Positions 25,399 to 35,409 of a stretch of 64,000 nucleotides of DNA are shown piece after piece. The notes under the pieces were generated by a model, which was given only the letters and a program-made list of their open reading frames with translations, was not told the DNA's origin and made no database searches. How positions within the stretch are numbered: the stretch's first letter is position 1; each line of letters begins with the position of its first letter. The position numbers and the translations under genes are program-made. The stretch lies in NCBI RefSeq assembly GCF_025370875.1, contig NZ_JAMXFD010000013.1, positions 1 to 64,000 of the forward strand, read 5' to 3'. Source of the stretch: Laspinema palackyanum D2c. Lineage in GTDB: Bacteria > Cyanobacteriota > Cyanobacteriia > Cyanobacteriales > Laspinemataceae.

Positions 25399-26785
25399 GC
25401 TTCATCCTCAAGCTCAAAGAGTTGATTAAAAGTATTGACAATAATCTCTGAAGCCTTATCTATTTCGGCTGATTCAATCGATCCCATCTCTGCATCAAAG
25501 ATAGAACGAGCTTTGCCCTCTTCTAAGATGTAAGCATCTAGCCGATTCGGATCGAGCCACAAATGGCGATTAACAACTCGCTCGACTTGTTCCGGTTGGC
25601 GTGAACCTACGTTATAAGCATAAAGCAGATTATTGAAAGATGAGAGAATATAGGGACTATGGGTAGTTAACAGAACTTGATTGTGGGTTTGATTGGCCAA
25701 GAGTGCGATTAAATCAATCATTTACTTTTGAGCCACGGGAAACAAATGCGCTTCAGGTTCTTCTATGACTAGAAAGACTGGACGTTGATTTAAAATCAAA
25801 AGCTGGATCAGTAATAAAATCCAAACCACTTCTTGTTGTCCCGAGGAAGCAAAGTTAATCAAAGTGCTGTTTTGAGTTCCAACATCAATCCATTCATTCC
25901 CATTTTGATAGCGGTAAGAGCCTTTTAGGATGGAATTGACTAAATCTTGAGCCAAGGAAATCACCGACGAAAGTTCAGGATTTTTACTTTCTGAACTTTT
26001 TTCTTGAATTAATTGCGATAGAGAAGTTTGGCTGAGACTTTTTTGGGTTCCATCAATAACATTTAGAAATGTTTCCATCAAATAGTCTAGTTTAATTAAA
26101 CCCTTCCCCTCAGAGAATTCATTACCTAGGTCAAGTCTATCAATTCGGTCAAGTCTATCAATTCGGTCACCTCTATTAATTCGGTCAAGTTGCTGAGATA
26201 ATATAGGAATCAAACTTCGACCAGCAGGCAAAAACAGAAAATAACTTTCCTCATTGAAAAGTTTATTAATTTCATCATTAATATTTTGAAACAGAGCAGA
26301 TTCTTTAGCTTTAATCATACTCATTTCTAAACCGAATAAATCCAGTGAGTTATGTTGTAGTTCAGTTTTATTTCTTTTAATTAAATCAACAAGTTGAGCA
26401 AATTTTTCTGGAAATAGTTATTAAAACTAATCGTGGTAAACTTATGATCTGAAGATAGTTTAACAGTAACCTCCATGCCATTCCCGTATTGGTAATTAAG
26501 TTCCATATCAGGAAATTGCAAAACAGAACCATAGGTTTTGATAAATAGATTTTTTGCCTGTTTACCAAAAGGAGTGACGACAGGGGTAAAATAATCCTGA
26601 GTGTAAGCTTGAGAAAAATACTGGATTAATTCATCTCGTAAGGATTTAAAGAAAAATATGGCTTTACTAATTGTACTTTTGCCGCTTGCTTGTGAGCCAA
26701 TAAAAATCAAAATATTTTTAACTTCAATCTTCACCTCGGCAATTGGTCCAAAGTTCTTAATAATTAACTGCTGGTGTTGAGACAT
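25395..26785 (-). pseudogene. AAA family ATPase (AAA_15/AAA_21 type), frameshifted and with a nonsense codon
   Basis: An ABC-like AAA ATPase of about 463 residues broken twice. Starting at ATG 26785: MSQHQQLIIKNFGPIAEVKI, then Walker A GSQASGKST. Near 26415 a base is missing from a T run (TATTTCCAG where TATTTTCCAG restores NYFPEKFAQLVDLIKRN), shifting the frame. The restored frame continues to 25724, including the signature-like NFASSGQQEVVWILLLIQ and Walker B VFLVIEEPEAHLFP, then meets a TAA at 25722-25724. The same frame resumes with MIDLIALLANQ and the conserved LLTTHSPYILSS (switch His) and ends at 25395. Repairing both lesions gives one uninterrupted protein. It belongs to the overcoming-lysogenization-defect-like/SMC-like ATPases common in phage defence pairs. 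Probably inactive unless recoded. Confidence 0.8.
26131..26184. repeat. 18-bp tandem repeat x3 in the ATPase gene
   Basis: TCAAGTCTATCAATTCGG is repeated exactly twice (26131-26166) and a third time with changes (26167-26184). Translated on the minus strand it gives DRIDRL-type hexapeptides in a loop region. Period 18 keeps the frame. Confidence 0.85.
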
Positions 26786-27014
26786 GATTTTTAAATAATA
26801 CTAGGGATGATCAAAGAATTTGATAGTCTGTTATCTAGGTTTGGTTAATAGGGCACGCAAGACTAGCCATAGATTAGCAGAATAGATTCGGTTTAACGGC
26901 ATAGGAGGGGACTCAGTAACAAAAATTAACCTTTGTCCCTTTTGAATTTATGGGGGATGGGTTGGGTGCAAATAGTGAGCCAACCCATTGCAGATTTAGA
27001 GACCCCCCTTAAGG

Positions 27015-27806
27015 CTACTCTTCGGCTTCTAACTTTTGAATGGCGCGGTTGAGATGTTTGAGATAAGGTTTGACTACTTCGCGATTTTGCTGTTGCAGTT
27101 TGACAATTTGGCTTTGCAGTTCATCAAGCTGGGTTTGAATGGCAGTATCGTCGGGGGTCACTGGACTTGTTAACGCTTGGAACTGAGTTTGAATGTCGGC
27201 TAAACTTTGCGCGAGGGTGAGTAATTCGGCTTTAATGTTGGTCAGTTCAGGGGAGGGAACGGAAGGGGGAGATGCTAACTCTTGGCGGAGGGTTTGGACT
27301 TCGCTGTTTAGGGTTTCTTGGAGTTCGGTGAAGCGGGTTTCGGTGACATCTCTCAGGCGCATGACGCCGCGACGGACGATCGCAAATTCGTGCTGGATTT
27401 CTTCATCATTGGGGTTACCGGAATGGGTCCGATCGCCCGGTTGCTGCAAAGTGGCGATCGCCTCAGAAAGACGCATCAACGTATTTTCCACATCCTGAAT
27501 ACGTTCCGATTTAGGCAACGCTTGGACACTACTGTGAACCGCTGTGACGACTTGATGCATATCAGCGATCGCCCCTTGGTGTTCAGTCCGCATTTGCTCC
27601 CCAAACCGACTGCGATTCAGGTGATTCAACCACAATGCCAGAGTAATCGGAGTGGCGGCAAATAAAACCTGTCCAGACAATCCCGCCACAACGGATCCCA
27701 CAGCCGAACCAATCAGGGATGCCGACTCAGCGAGTTCGAGGCGATCGCGTTCTCGAATTCGAGACAGAAAGCTTGGAAAAGCCCGGTGGCGGTTAATGTG
27801 CTGCAT
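27015..27806 (-). CDS. Coiled-coil membrane-anchored protein, unknown function
   Basis: A 263-residue protein. An Arg-rich N-terminus (INRHRAFPSFLSRIRERDRL) precedes a hydrophobic hairpin at about residues 27-62 (GSAVGSVVAGLSGQVLFAA, PITLALWLNHL), likely two membrane passes or a membrane hairpin. The rest (about 75-263) is a long predicted coiled coil with heptads such as LTNIKAELLTLAQSLADIQ and ends in a charged helix. No enzymatic domain is visible. Similar architectures exist in cyanobacteria without assigned role. A terminator separates it from the upstream SLH gene, so it has its own promoter. Confidence 0.65.
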   Translation of the reverse strand: MQHINRHRAFPSFLSRIRERDRLELAESASLIGSAVGSVVAGLSGQVLFAATPITLALWLNHLNRSRFGEQMRTEHQGAIADMHQVVTAVHSSVQALPKSERIQDVENTLMRLSEAIATLQQPGDRTHSGNPNDEEIQHEFAIVRRGVMRLRDVTETRFTELQETLNSEVQTLRQELASPPSVPSPELTNIKAELLTLAQSLADIQTQFQALTSPVTPDDTAIQTQLDELQSQIVKLQQQNREVVKPYLKHLNRAIQKLEAEE

Positions 27807-27940
27807 GGCTTTAGTAACAACAGTTTTAAAATGTTTCCTGCCACTGATTGTAAGCGATTTTCGAGAAGTCAGTGGCTAAAGCCCCTCTCTATCCCCTCCC
27901 AATGGCCTGTTTGTACATGATCCCTATCTGAATAGATACA

Positions 27941-27971
27941 AAAAAACTGACAATTCTTGTTGTCAGTTTTT
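27941..27971 (-). terminator. Rho-independent terminator after the SLH gene
   Basis: A 12-bp stem (27942-27953 with 27960-27971) formed by AAAAACTGACAA and TTGTCAGTTTTT, loop TTCTTG. On the minus strand it ends with a T run, 66 bases after the stop codon of the 28037-29257 gene. It is symmetrical enough to work both ways. Confidence 0.85.
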
Positions 27972-28036
27972 ATGAAGTTTATTCCGGAAAACATCCAGTC
28001 AACTCAACAGCATACTCGGAAGTTTTACCCCTTACC

Positions 28037-29257
28037 TTACTGTCTGACACAATTAACCATCCGGACCGTTGCTGCTGCGGCATAATTTCGCAACGTCGGA
28101 GAGTTGGGGAAAAACTGAGTTCCGGACTCATTTAACGGAGAAGCAACCTGACAATAACTCGACATATCGGAAATCAGAGAAGCGGCCCAGTGATTTTGGG
28201 TATCTGAGAAATTCGTAGGTGTTCGGGTAGCGTTGAGGGTAGTCCCGCGACCCCGCAGAGTATTCCCATATTCAGCAGCGCGACGTAACACCGCCATCAT
28301 TTCAGCCCGGGTCACGGTTTGAGCTGGACGGAAACTCTGATCTTGATAACCACTAATAATGTTATTATCTCGGGCCCATTGAATTTTAGGAGCGCTCCAT
28401 CGCGACGCCTCTACGTCAAAATAGGGGCGAGAGGAAGTCGTGGTGGGAATATTGATATTGGCACCCGGAACGTTTTTCAACGACTCGATGACCATTGAGA
28501 CCAACTGTTCGCGAGTCAGGGCCACTTGGGGGCGGAACGTATTATCTTCCCGGAAACCGGACACGAAACCGAGGGCCACCGCTTGCTCGATTTCTTGAGC
28601 ATAGATATCCGATCGCGTATCTGCAAAGGAGACATTAACTGGGGGGGGAGTCGTCACCACTGGAGGAGGAGAAGTAGTGCCCGATGAACCCATCGGTTTA
28701 GCCAGGGCCGTTAAAGATTGGGTGTTGGCCAGATAGACGTGACCCAAAGTCTGTCCATTGTAGGTGCGCTTGGCAAACTGCCATCCGGGATTGAGAACAA
28801 TTTTATTAAACCCATTGGCGATCCCGTTCGTGCGTCCAATTTCCATTTCCCGACGTTCAAACGTATTGACCCCGATCAGTACCAGGTCTCCATTGCGCTG
28901 TACAATCCGCAAGCTGTACTGCATCCCGATATCTTCACCGCCCACTCGGATAGAATAGCCATTGCTATCCGTACTGCGACCGCAAATCCCGGTAAAGTCA
29001 AAATTGACTAACAGGGGATCGACGCGAACGGGGTTGCTGCCACTTTCGCTCCAACATTCACGAGAATTGGAGACTTGCTCAATGATTAAGAGGGGGGGAG
29101 CGACACCTCCGCTAAAAGATTGGGCAACCGCAATGAAGCGGCTTTGATCAACGCTTTGTTGTCCGAACACCGAGGCGATCGCTTGAGTGCCAAGAGTCAA
29201 AGCCGAGAGAGTTGCCGTGGCGATCGCAGCCGTTTTGAGTAGGAGTGAAGTCTTCAT
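28037..29257 (-). CDS. DUF3747 and S-layer homology (SLH) domain surface protein
   Basis: A 406-residue exported protein. It has a Sec signal peptide (MKTSLLLKTAAIATATLSAL, with A-rich cleavage region), then a cyanobacterial DUF3747 domain at about 35-185 (RFIAVAQSFSGG, two Cys in RECWSES and GICGRS, GWQFAKRTYNG), a Pro/Thr linker (SPPPVVTTPPP), and SLH motifs in the C-terminal half (FADTRSDIYAQEIEQAVALG, FSDTQNHWAASLIS). SLH domains bind secondary cell-wall polymers or, in cyanobacteria, peptidoglycan-linked sugars, so the protein is probably in the periplasm or outer envelope. Start ATG 29257 agrees with the signal peptide. Domain calls are from motif memory. Confidence 0.85.
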   Translation of the reverse strand: MKTSLLLKTAAIATATLSALTLGTQAIASVFGQQSVDQSRFIAVAQSFSGGVAPPLLIIEQVSNSRECWSESGSNPVRVDPLLVNFDFTGICGRSTDSNGYSIRVGGEDIGMQYSLRIVQRNGDLVLIGVNTFERREMEIGRTNGIANGFNKIVLNPGWQFAKRTYNGQTLGHVYLANTQSLTALAKPMGSSGTTSPPPVVTTPPPVNVSFADTRSDIYAQEIEQAVALGFVSGFREDNTFRPQVALTREQLVSMVIESLKNVPGANINIPTTTSSRPYFDVEASRWSAPKIQWARDNNIISGYQDQSFRPAQTVTRAEMMAVLRRAAEYGNTLRGRGTTLNATRTPTNFSDTQNHWAASLISDMSSYCQVASPLNESGTQFFPNSPTLRNYAAAATVRMVNCVRQ

Positions 29258-30871
29258 AATGCGCTATTTTAACCGTCGGGTGAGTGGTAAATGCCTCTGG
29301 GCATAGTTGTATTGTGAAGCAAGGGAGGCGGATCAAAACCGAGTTGATGTTGTGGTTCGTTAACTGTCCCCTGGGCGATCGCCACCCTTGTTCGAGTCTA
29401 GTTTTGAGGGGAACTTCACCCCGGGGATCTATATCCTCCCGTACCGAACCAACGCCCACTGTCAACACAAGCCAGGGAGCGTTTCTACTCCGGTAGCCAG
29501 GGAGCCGTTGTGCCCTGCCTTGTTACAATACCCGAAGTGTCCCCTAGGGCAATAGGTTCCCTCCACCCCGGAAAATTCTCCCTCGGAGGATAGAATCACC
29601 GGATCCACTTCAATCCCTGACTAACCGGGAAGTTTCACCACAGCCAAATCCCTGGAGACCCGCCCCTTTGTTCGCGATCGGGGCCGTGGGATTTATCCGG
29701 TCAAAGCAATCTATGATACCGTCGAATGGCAGATTTCCTGTTATGCTTGAAGGGATAGAGACTCGCTTTTACCCGTTTTCTCTCAAAATCCAAACGGGCG
29801 AAGCCCCAAGTTATATCTTAAGTTAGATGAAGATTCCTCAAAAATTCATTAAGACTGAGTAAAATGACAAGTAGGAACTCATCTTTAGTGAATTAGCCAC
29901 CCTTAGCATCATCCTTAAAATGGGATATAACTTGTGGTTGGAGCAAGCAACAACGGACTGGAGGTTTGGGTAACGACATCAATCTGGGTAGCCTGTAAGG
30001 AGTTGACTTCCACCCCGAGGGGCTTATTCTCGATGCCCGATCCAGGACCATCAAGCCGATCGCCGCTCTCCATCCATTCACCTGAAAATACGGTATGCCT
30101 AGAAGCCGAAGTTCTTTAAAGAACCCGGACCCCAGGCGATGCTATTCCATTTATTCCCCGTCAAAATGCAGTTATAATCAAGAAAGCCGGAAGAATAACT
30201 ATTTGCGCGTTGAAACAATCCAATCCGAGTGAAACTCCTGCTTTAACTCGTCTACTGTATGATTGCAGTAGGCGGTTAAACAAGCACTCCGTAAATTGTT
30301 GAGCGTACCCAACTGACAACAGTGATAGATTCTGAAAGCTGATTTCCCTCTCAAAAAGTAAGCTCAATTGCAAGACCTTTCGTACAGGTTGTTGTTTTGA
30401 GCCTGTAAAGGTACTTTGACAATGCCTTTTAAGTTAGTCTTAAAGAATCTCATAGTCTTCAGCCGACCCCCGTCAGAGCAAGGATTTAATCCTATATTTG
30501 CTGGGCATCTGTGGATAATCGGGTATAATATCCGACAAGAGTTGAAAATGGATCCGCCAAGGAGCGCCCTCTATCAAGATTTTTCCGCCCTACCTTTGAG
30601 ACTTCCTCGCTTGGTTGCCGAGGTTCGTGTGGATTCTTGAGTCTAAGAGGGTCCCAGTCTAATAATGCTCATCGACCTTAAACCATCAAGCGCTTTTAGA
30701 ATCTTTCTAAAAGCTTTGCGGGATACCGCCTCTGTCACCTTAAAGGGTGATAGTGCCATCGCGGCAAGGTCCAGCAATAGCCGGACTTTTGTCGCGTAAA
30801 TGTATCAGTGTCAACTAAACTTTTAGAAAACTTACTCTGTGAACGACTTGCTTCCATCATCTTCTTCCAGA
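29258..30871. other. Long non-coding stretch upstream of infC
   Basis: About 1.6 kb with no gene I can support; short frames lack ribosome binding sites and domains. Visible elements: AGCCAGGGAGC repeated near 29470 and 29497; the 14-bp palindrome GTTCTTTAAAGAAC at 30111-30124; a 9-bp stem hairpin GCTTTTAGA/TCTAAAAGC at 30692-30714; and a small hairpin CACCTTAAAGGGTG near 30737. The last two lie in the probable infC leader and could be regulatory. Confidence 0.4.
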
Positions 30872-31405
30872 ATGCCTGTGACTGAAAAAAGAAGAAATCG
30901 GGATTTACCTCAAATTAATGAAAGAATCCGATTTCCTCAAATTCGAGCCATTGACACAGACGGCAGCCAGCTTGGGATTCTAACGCCTCAAGAGGCGATG
31001 CGAATCGCTGAAGAAAAAGACCTCGACTTGGTGTTAGTCAGCGATAAAGCCGATCCCCCAGTTTGCCGAATCATGGACTACGGCAAATATAAGTTTGAGC
31101 AAGAGAAAAAAGCGCGGGAAGCTAAGAAAAAGCAGCATACCGCTGAAGTCAAAGAAGTCAAGATGCGCTACAAGATTGAAGAACACGACTATAACGTGCG
31201 TCTCAATCAAGCCCAGCGCTTTCTGAAAGTGGGAGATAAGGTAAAAGCGACGATTACCTTCCGAGGGCGGGAAATTCAACATACGGACCTGGCTGAGGAA
31301 TTACTCAAGCGCATGGCAACGGACCTCGAAGAAGTCGCCGAAGTGCAGCAAGCCCCTAAAAAAGAAGGGCGTAGTATGATGATGTTGCTCTCTCCCAAAA
31401 AGTAG
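30872..31405 (+). CDS. infC: Translation initiation factor IF-3
   Basis: IF-3 binds the 30S subunit, prevents premature 50S joining and checks the start codon/initiator tRNA. The whole family pattern is present: [74 protein letters not shown] and the C-terminal [15 protein letters not shown]. The ATG at 30872 ([14 protein letters not shown]) gives the usual cyanobacterial length of about 177 residues; an in-frame GTG at 30839 would add 11 residues. No ribosome binding site is evident for either. No ribosomal protein L35/L20 genes follow, unlike the common bacterial infC-rpmI-rplT order. Confidence 0.97.
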   Translation: MPVTEKRRNRDLPQINERIRFPQIRAIDTDGSQLGILTPQEAMRIAEEKDLDLVLVSDKADPPVCRIMDYGKYKFEQEKKAREAKKKQHTAEVKEVKMRYKIEEHDYNVRLNQAQRFLKVGDKVKATITFRGREIQHTDLAEELLKRMATDLEEVAEVQQAPKKEGRSMMMLLSPKK

Positions 31406-31419
31406 GGAAAAGTAGTCCA

Positions 31420-31475
31420 ACAAATCATGAGGGTGCAGGGACTTAAAGTCAAAGTCCACAGCGCCCTCATGATTT
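31420..31475 (+). terminator. Large 3-prime hairpin after infC
   Basis: CAAATCATGAGGGTG (31420-31434) pairs with CGCCCTCATGATTTG (31461-31475), one G-U pair, and an inner GGACTT/AAGTCC stem extends it. It begins 15 bases after the infC stop. There is no T run, so it may be an RNA stability element rather than an intrinsic terminator. Confidence 0.6.
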
Positions 31476-32264
31476 GCCTGGGGATAGAAAACAGAGGCGA
31501 TCGCCTCTGGGGTCTTATGAGTGGGTGAAAAGCCAGACTGAACGAGAGAAGGCAGTACAGGCTTTTCGCCCACAGGGACTGAACACAACCCACTGAAGAT
31601 TTCCCCCCAAAAAATCGTGCCGAGAAAAATCAGCGGGGGAAATCAGGCGATCGGGGGTGACGACCCCCATAAAGCGATAAGATAACCATCAGCCCTGGCT
31701 GTTAGGATTTGAACCCTCAAATCAAGCGCTCTTAAACCCTGGAAAGGGAATTAGATTGCCCTTCCCCTTGAGGGGTGAACTGGGACTGACAAGAACTGAG
31801 GTATCCTCATCCAGCGCCGATCGCCTCGATCGGCGCAAGACTTGTTTGCCACCCTCAAACCAAGCTCTGATCCTAAGCCGACTCATCCTTCTGAACCCTT
31901 CTCAACCCGCGCCAAAACCCTGTTACCTTCCTTCAGGCATCACCGAGCCAGAGCAATTGAAAAATACTACAGATTATGGTAATCAGAAGGAAGAAAAACT
32001 CAAATGAATCCTGCCAGCGATTGAGTGGGCGAGGTAACGGTACAGAAGCTAGGCATAAGCGAATTAACCCGTGGAAGCCAAAGCAAGCCCCAGTCCTCAA
32101 CGATTAACGAGAACCCGTTGAGGACCAGGGCAAAGGATAATCAGCGATCGACTGGGCTTTTCATGCCAGAACAATCAGGGTAGGGCATTCTAAATACCAG
32201 AAGAATAGTAGATGAAGAGAACCGGCATTCAGGGAAACTCTACAACACGGGAAATCAACGCTGC
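31476..32264. other. Intergenic region between infC and the NTT/HEAT gene
   Basis: About 790 bases without a supportable gene. A plus-strand frame at 31756-32007 has no domain, no good ribosome binding site and repeat-like composition. A small GGGGGTGACGACCCCC hairpin lies near 31653. A T-arm-like string (GGGTTCAAATCC on the minus strand near 31705-31716) does not fold into a tRNA. Confidence 0.4.
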
Positions 32265-35200
32265 ATGGAACTAAAAGAACAGCGGTTTGCCGCTAAGGGT
32301 AGGTTAGCAACCGCATTGCTACAGTGGTTAAATCTCCGTCCCGAGGAAGGAGAGCGCACCTGGCTGATGTTTGCATTCTATACCGTCACCTCAGTCGGGA
32401 TGTTGTGGTTAGAAGCAAGTACGGTGGGTCTGTTCTTGAACGAATATGGGGCGGAATCTTTGCCCTGGATTTATGTCGCCGGGGCGGGTTTAGGGTCCTT
32501 CCTAGGAATCATGTACTCCTGGATGCAACGGTTCCTCCCCCTGCGCCAGGTGATTGTATCCGTGGCGATCCTGATGGCGATCCCCTTACTCTTTTTTCGG
32601 GTTGCCTTAAATATTGCGATCGCCGCTGCCGTCACAATTTTCCTGATGCGCCTGTGGTTGGAAGCCATTTTTGCCCTGAATGACCTCAACACCTCCATCG
32701 CCGCCAACCAACTCTTTAACATCCGCGAGATTAAACGCACCTATCCCCTCATCAGTAGCGGTATTTTACTCGCCGATGTGATTAGTGGGTTTTCCCTCCC
32801 CGCACTGCTGAGGGTCGTGGGACTGAATAACGTCCTCGTAGCCTCCTGCGTGATGATGCTGTTAGGGGCATTTTTGCTATTTTACCTAAGTCGAACCTAC
32901 AAACAAGCCTTTCCCGATGCTCCCCGGACCAGCACCCTCGAAAATGAACCGGATTTCACCAATCGCCGACTGGGCGGCCCTCTAAAAGGCTATGTGATTC
33001 CCCTGTTTGGATTTTTTATCCTCGCCGAAGCCTTACATCTCGTCGTTGACTTCCTATTTTTAAGTGAATTAGAACAGCAAAACCCCGCAGGACAAGATTT
33101 GGCGATCGGGATTGCCAGCTTCCTCGGCGTCTTTAACGGCATCCTGGGACTCTTTGAACTGGTGATGCAGTGGTTTGCCTCCAGCCGGATTGTGGAACGA
33201 TTCGGGGTCTTTGCTGCTGCCACCCTCTTACCCGCTGCGGTGGTGTTACTCAGCGCCTTTTCCCTGACCCCGATCCTGCCCTTCTTTTGGGGGCTGGTTT
33301 CCCTAAAATTTATTGAAGAACTCCTCAAATACACCCTAATCGAAGGCACCGGTCCCGTCTTTTTCCAACCCCTCCCCGATAGCATTCGCAGTAACATTCA
33401 ATCGATGGTGAATGGCATCGCCGAACCCCTGGCAGTCGGGGTAACCGGCGTGGCAATTTTAGCCGCGATTTGGGTGTGCCGGATGATCTTTCCGGAGGCG
33501 ACCCCCCAAGAGATTTTGGGATATCAAGGCACGGTTTTCTTGGTGTCCGTAGTCCTGATGGGGTTAGGCTGGTTTTTCATCGTCTGGATCCTGCGATCGC
33601 GCTATCTCGGCTTATTAGTCTCCAGTGCCGAACGCGGACGCCTGGGGGTTTCCGATGTGGATATGCGAGCGTTAAAGCGCACCGTGGTAGAAACCCTCGA
33701 ACAGAAAGGCAACGAAGACGATAAACGCTCCTGTATCGAATTGCTCACCCAAATTGACCCCGAGCACGTTGGCGAAGCCCTTGCCCCCCTCCTGCCCAAT
33801 CTTCCCCCCAATTTGCAACGTCAAAGTCTGGAGGTGATGCTCAACCATCCGAATCCGACTTACACCCCCCATCTGCGAACCCTGCTCAACCAATCTGTTA
33901 CCCCCGAAGTCTTAGCTTTGGCGTTGCGCTATATCTGGCTAACGGAACCGGAATTGGATATCGAGCAATTGCGCCCCTATCTGCGTGCCGATGTAGACCC
34001 GGTGGTTCGCGGGACTGCCGCCTCCTCCATCATGCGTCGAGGCAACCGCGAACAAAAAGCCGAAGCGACCAACGCCCTGCGCCATATGTTGACCCACAAA
34101 CAGGAACGGGAACGGGTGATGGGTTGTCGAGCTTTGGGAGAAGCGGATTATTTGCAAGGGTTACGACTGTTTATCCCCAATCTGCTCCAGGATGAGTCTT
34201 TGCGAGTCCGTTGCGCCCTGTTGGAGGTGATTGCATCGACTCATTTAGAAGAGTATTATCCCTCGCTGTTGCGGGGACTTTACTATAAATCAACCCGGGA
34301 GTCAGCGATGCGGGCTTTGGTGCGCTTGGAGAATGAAATTCTCGATCGCCTCGTGGCCCTGGCTGAAGATATTCATAAGCCCGATTTAGTCCGGATGCAC
34401 GCTTGGACGGCGATCGGTCAGATTGGCACCCTGGAATCCCTGAATGTGTTGGTGAATCATCTGGTCACCAGTTGGGGGACCACCCGACGCAACATCCTCC
34501 GCATTCTGTTAAAAATTCCCAAGGAAGGCGGAATTGAAGGGGTTTTAGATCGGATTGGTCGCAGTGGGGTGGAAATGTTAATCGACCAAGAATTGATGTT
34601 GATGGGTCAAATTTATCAGGCCCTCATCGGACTCAATCCGGAAGAAACCGGGGGACGGGAAGCGAATCTGCTGCGCCGTGCTTTGCGGGATGTGATTTCC
34701 GATTCCGTGGACCGCTTGTTTTTACTGATGAAGTTTCTCTATCCCCTCGGGTCGATTCAAGCTGCGGCTTTTAATTTAAAGTCCGGTGTACGCACAAATA
34801 TGGCGCGAGGGTTGGAAATTTTGGATAATACTTTGGATATTCCGAGTAAGCGGATTTTGCTGAGTATTCTCGATCGCCGTGCGGATGAGGAAAAACTCCA
34901 GAGTCTCGCGGAATTAATTGCGATCGAATCCCTCTCTCCGAGCGATCGCCTCCGGCGCTTGGTGGACCTACGCCACTTTATTTCCGAGTGGCCCCTGGCT
35001 TGTTGTTTTCACCTAGCGCGGGCTTCTCGCTGGAGTTTGACAGGGGAACAAACCCTGGCCTGTTTGAACCATCCGAAAAGTTTTGTGCGCGAAGCTGTGT
35101 TAGCCTACCTGAAAGTGGCCTCTCCTCGCGCCCTCGTCGAACTGTTGCCCCGGATGAAAAACGATCGCGATCGCCTCGTTGCCTCTCAAGTCGAGGAAAT

Positions 35201-35309
35201 GATGGCGGAATTGGGCATTGCGGATTCACCGAGTGCCGCCTCATCCACTGCCGGAGGCCCCCAGGGTTTTCCCAATTATCCAGGTATCCCCGGGTTGGAA
35301 GCGACCTAA
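32265..35309 (+). CDS. NTT/MFS-like membrane protein with C-terminal HEAT repeats
   Basis: A 1014-residue fusion. Residues ~30-440 contain about a dozen hydrophobic segments in the style of plastid/rickettsial ATP:ADP translocases (NTT, TLC family) or MFS proteins, for example MLWLEASTVGLFLNEYGAESLPWIYVAG. The remainder (about 460-985) is helical and made of HEAT-type repeats (VGEALAPLLPNLPPNLQRQS, VDPVVRGTAASSIMRRG, ESLRVRCALLEVI). This membrane-plus-HEAT layout recurs in cyanobacteria; substrate and role are not established. The C-terminal domain probably binds a partner in the cytoplasm, and the cyclic-nucleotide-binding gene 100 bases downstream is the obvious candidate. Start ATG 32265 has no strong Shine-Dalgarno sequence. 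Confidence 0.8.
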   Translation: MELKEQRFAAKGRLATALLQWLNLRPEEGERTWLMFAFYTVTSVGMLWLEASTVGLFLNEYGAESLPWIYVAGAGLGSFLGIMYSWMQRFLPLRQVIVSVAILMAIPLLFFRVALNIAIAAAVTIFLMRLWLEAIFALNDLNTSIAANQLFNIREIKRTYPLISSGILLADVISGFSLPALLRVVGLNNVLVASCVMMLLGAFLLFYLSRTYKQAFPDAPRTSTLENEPDFTNRRLGGPLKGYVIPLFGFFILAEALHLVVDFLFLSELEQQNPAGQDLAIGIASFLGVFNGILGLFELVMQWFASSRIVERFGVFAAATLLPAAVVLLSAFSLTPILPFFWGLVSLKFIEELLKYTLIEGTGPVFFQPLPDSIRSNIQSMVNGIAEPLAVGVTGVAILAAIWVCRMIFPEATPQEILGYQGTVFLVSVVLMGLGWFFIVWILRSRYLGLLVSSAERGRLGVSDVDMRALKRTVVETLEQKGNEDDKRSCIELLTQIDPEHVGEALAPLLPNLPPNLQRQSLEVMLNHPNPTYTPHLRTLLNQSVTPEVLALALRYIWLTEPELDIEQLRPYLRADVDPVVRGTAASSIMRRGNREQKAEATNALRHMLTHKQERERVMGCRALGEADYLQGLRLFIPNLLQDESLRVRCALLEVIASTHLEEYYPSLLRGLYYKSTRESAMRALVRLENEILDRLVALAEDIHKPDLVRMHAWTAIGQIGTLESLNVLVNHLVTSWGTTRRNILRILLKIPKEGGIEGVLDRIGRSGVEMLIDQELMLMGQIYQALIGLNPEETGGREANLLRRALRDVISDSVDRLFLLMKFLYPLGSIQAAAFNLKSGVRTNMARGLEILDNTLDIPSKRILLSILDRRADEEKLQSLAELIAIESLSPSDRLRRLVDLRHFISEWPLACCFHLARASRWSLTGEQTLACLNHPKSFVREAVLAYLKVASPRALVELLPRMKNDRDRLVASQVEEMMAELGIADSPSAASSTAGGPQGFPNYPGIPGLEAT

Positions 35310-35409
35310 AGTACGGTAAAAGTAAAAAGATAAAAGGAAAATTTTTGTTTTTGCCTTTTTACTCCTGATTACTTTTTAGGCTTTATTTTTTACGGTTTAC
35401 TGCCTTAAG

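Noticed and set aside
31681-31740. T-arm-like GGTTCAAATCC on the minus strand, possible tRNA
   Set aside because: The flanking bases do not form a T stem, acceptor stem or anticodon arm.
31756-32007. 83-codon plus-strand frame
   Set aside because: No ribosome binding site, no domain, and HIP1/repeat-like composition.
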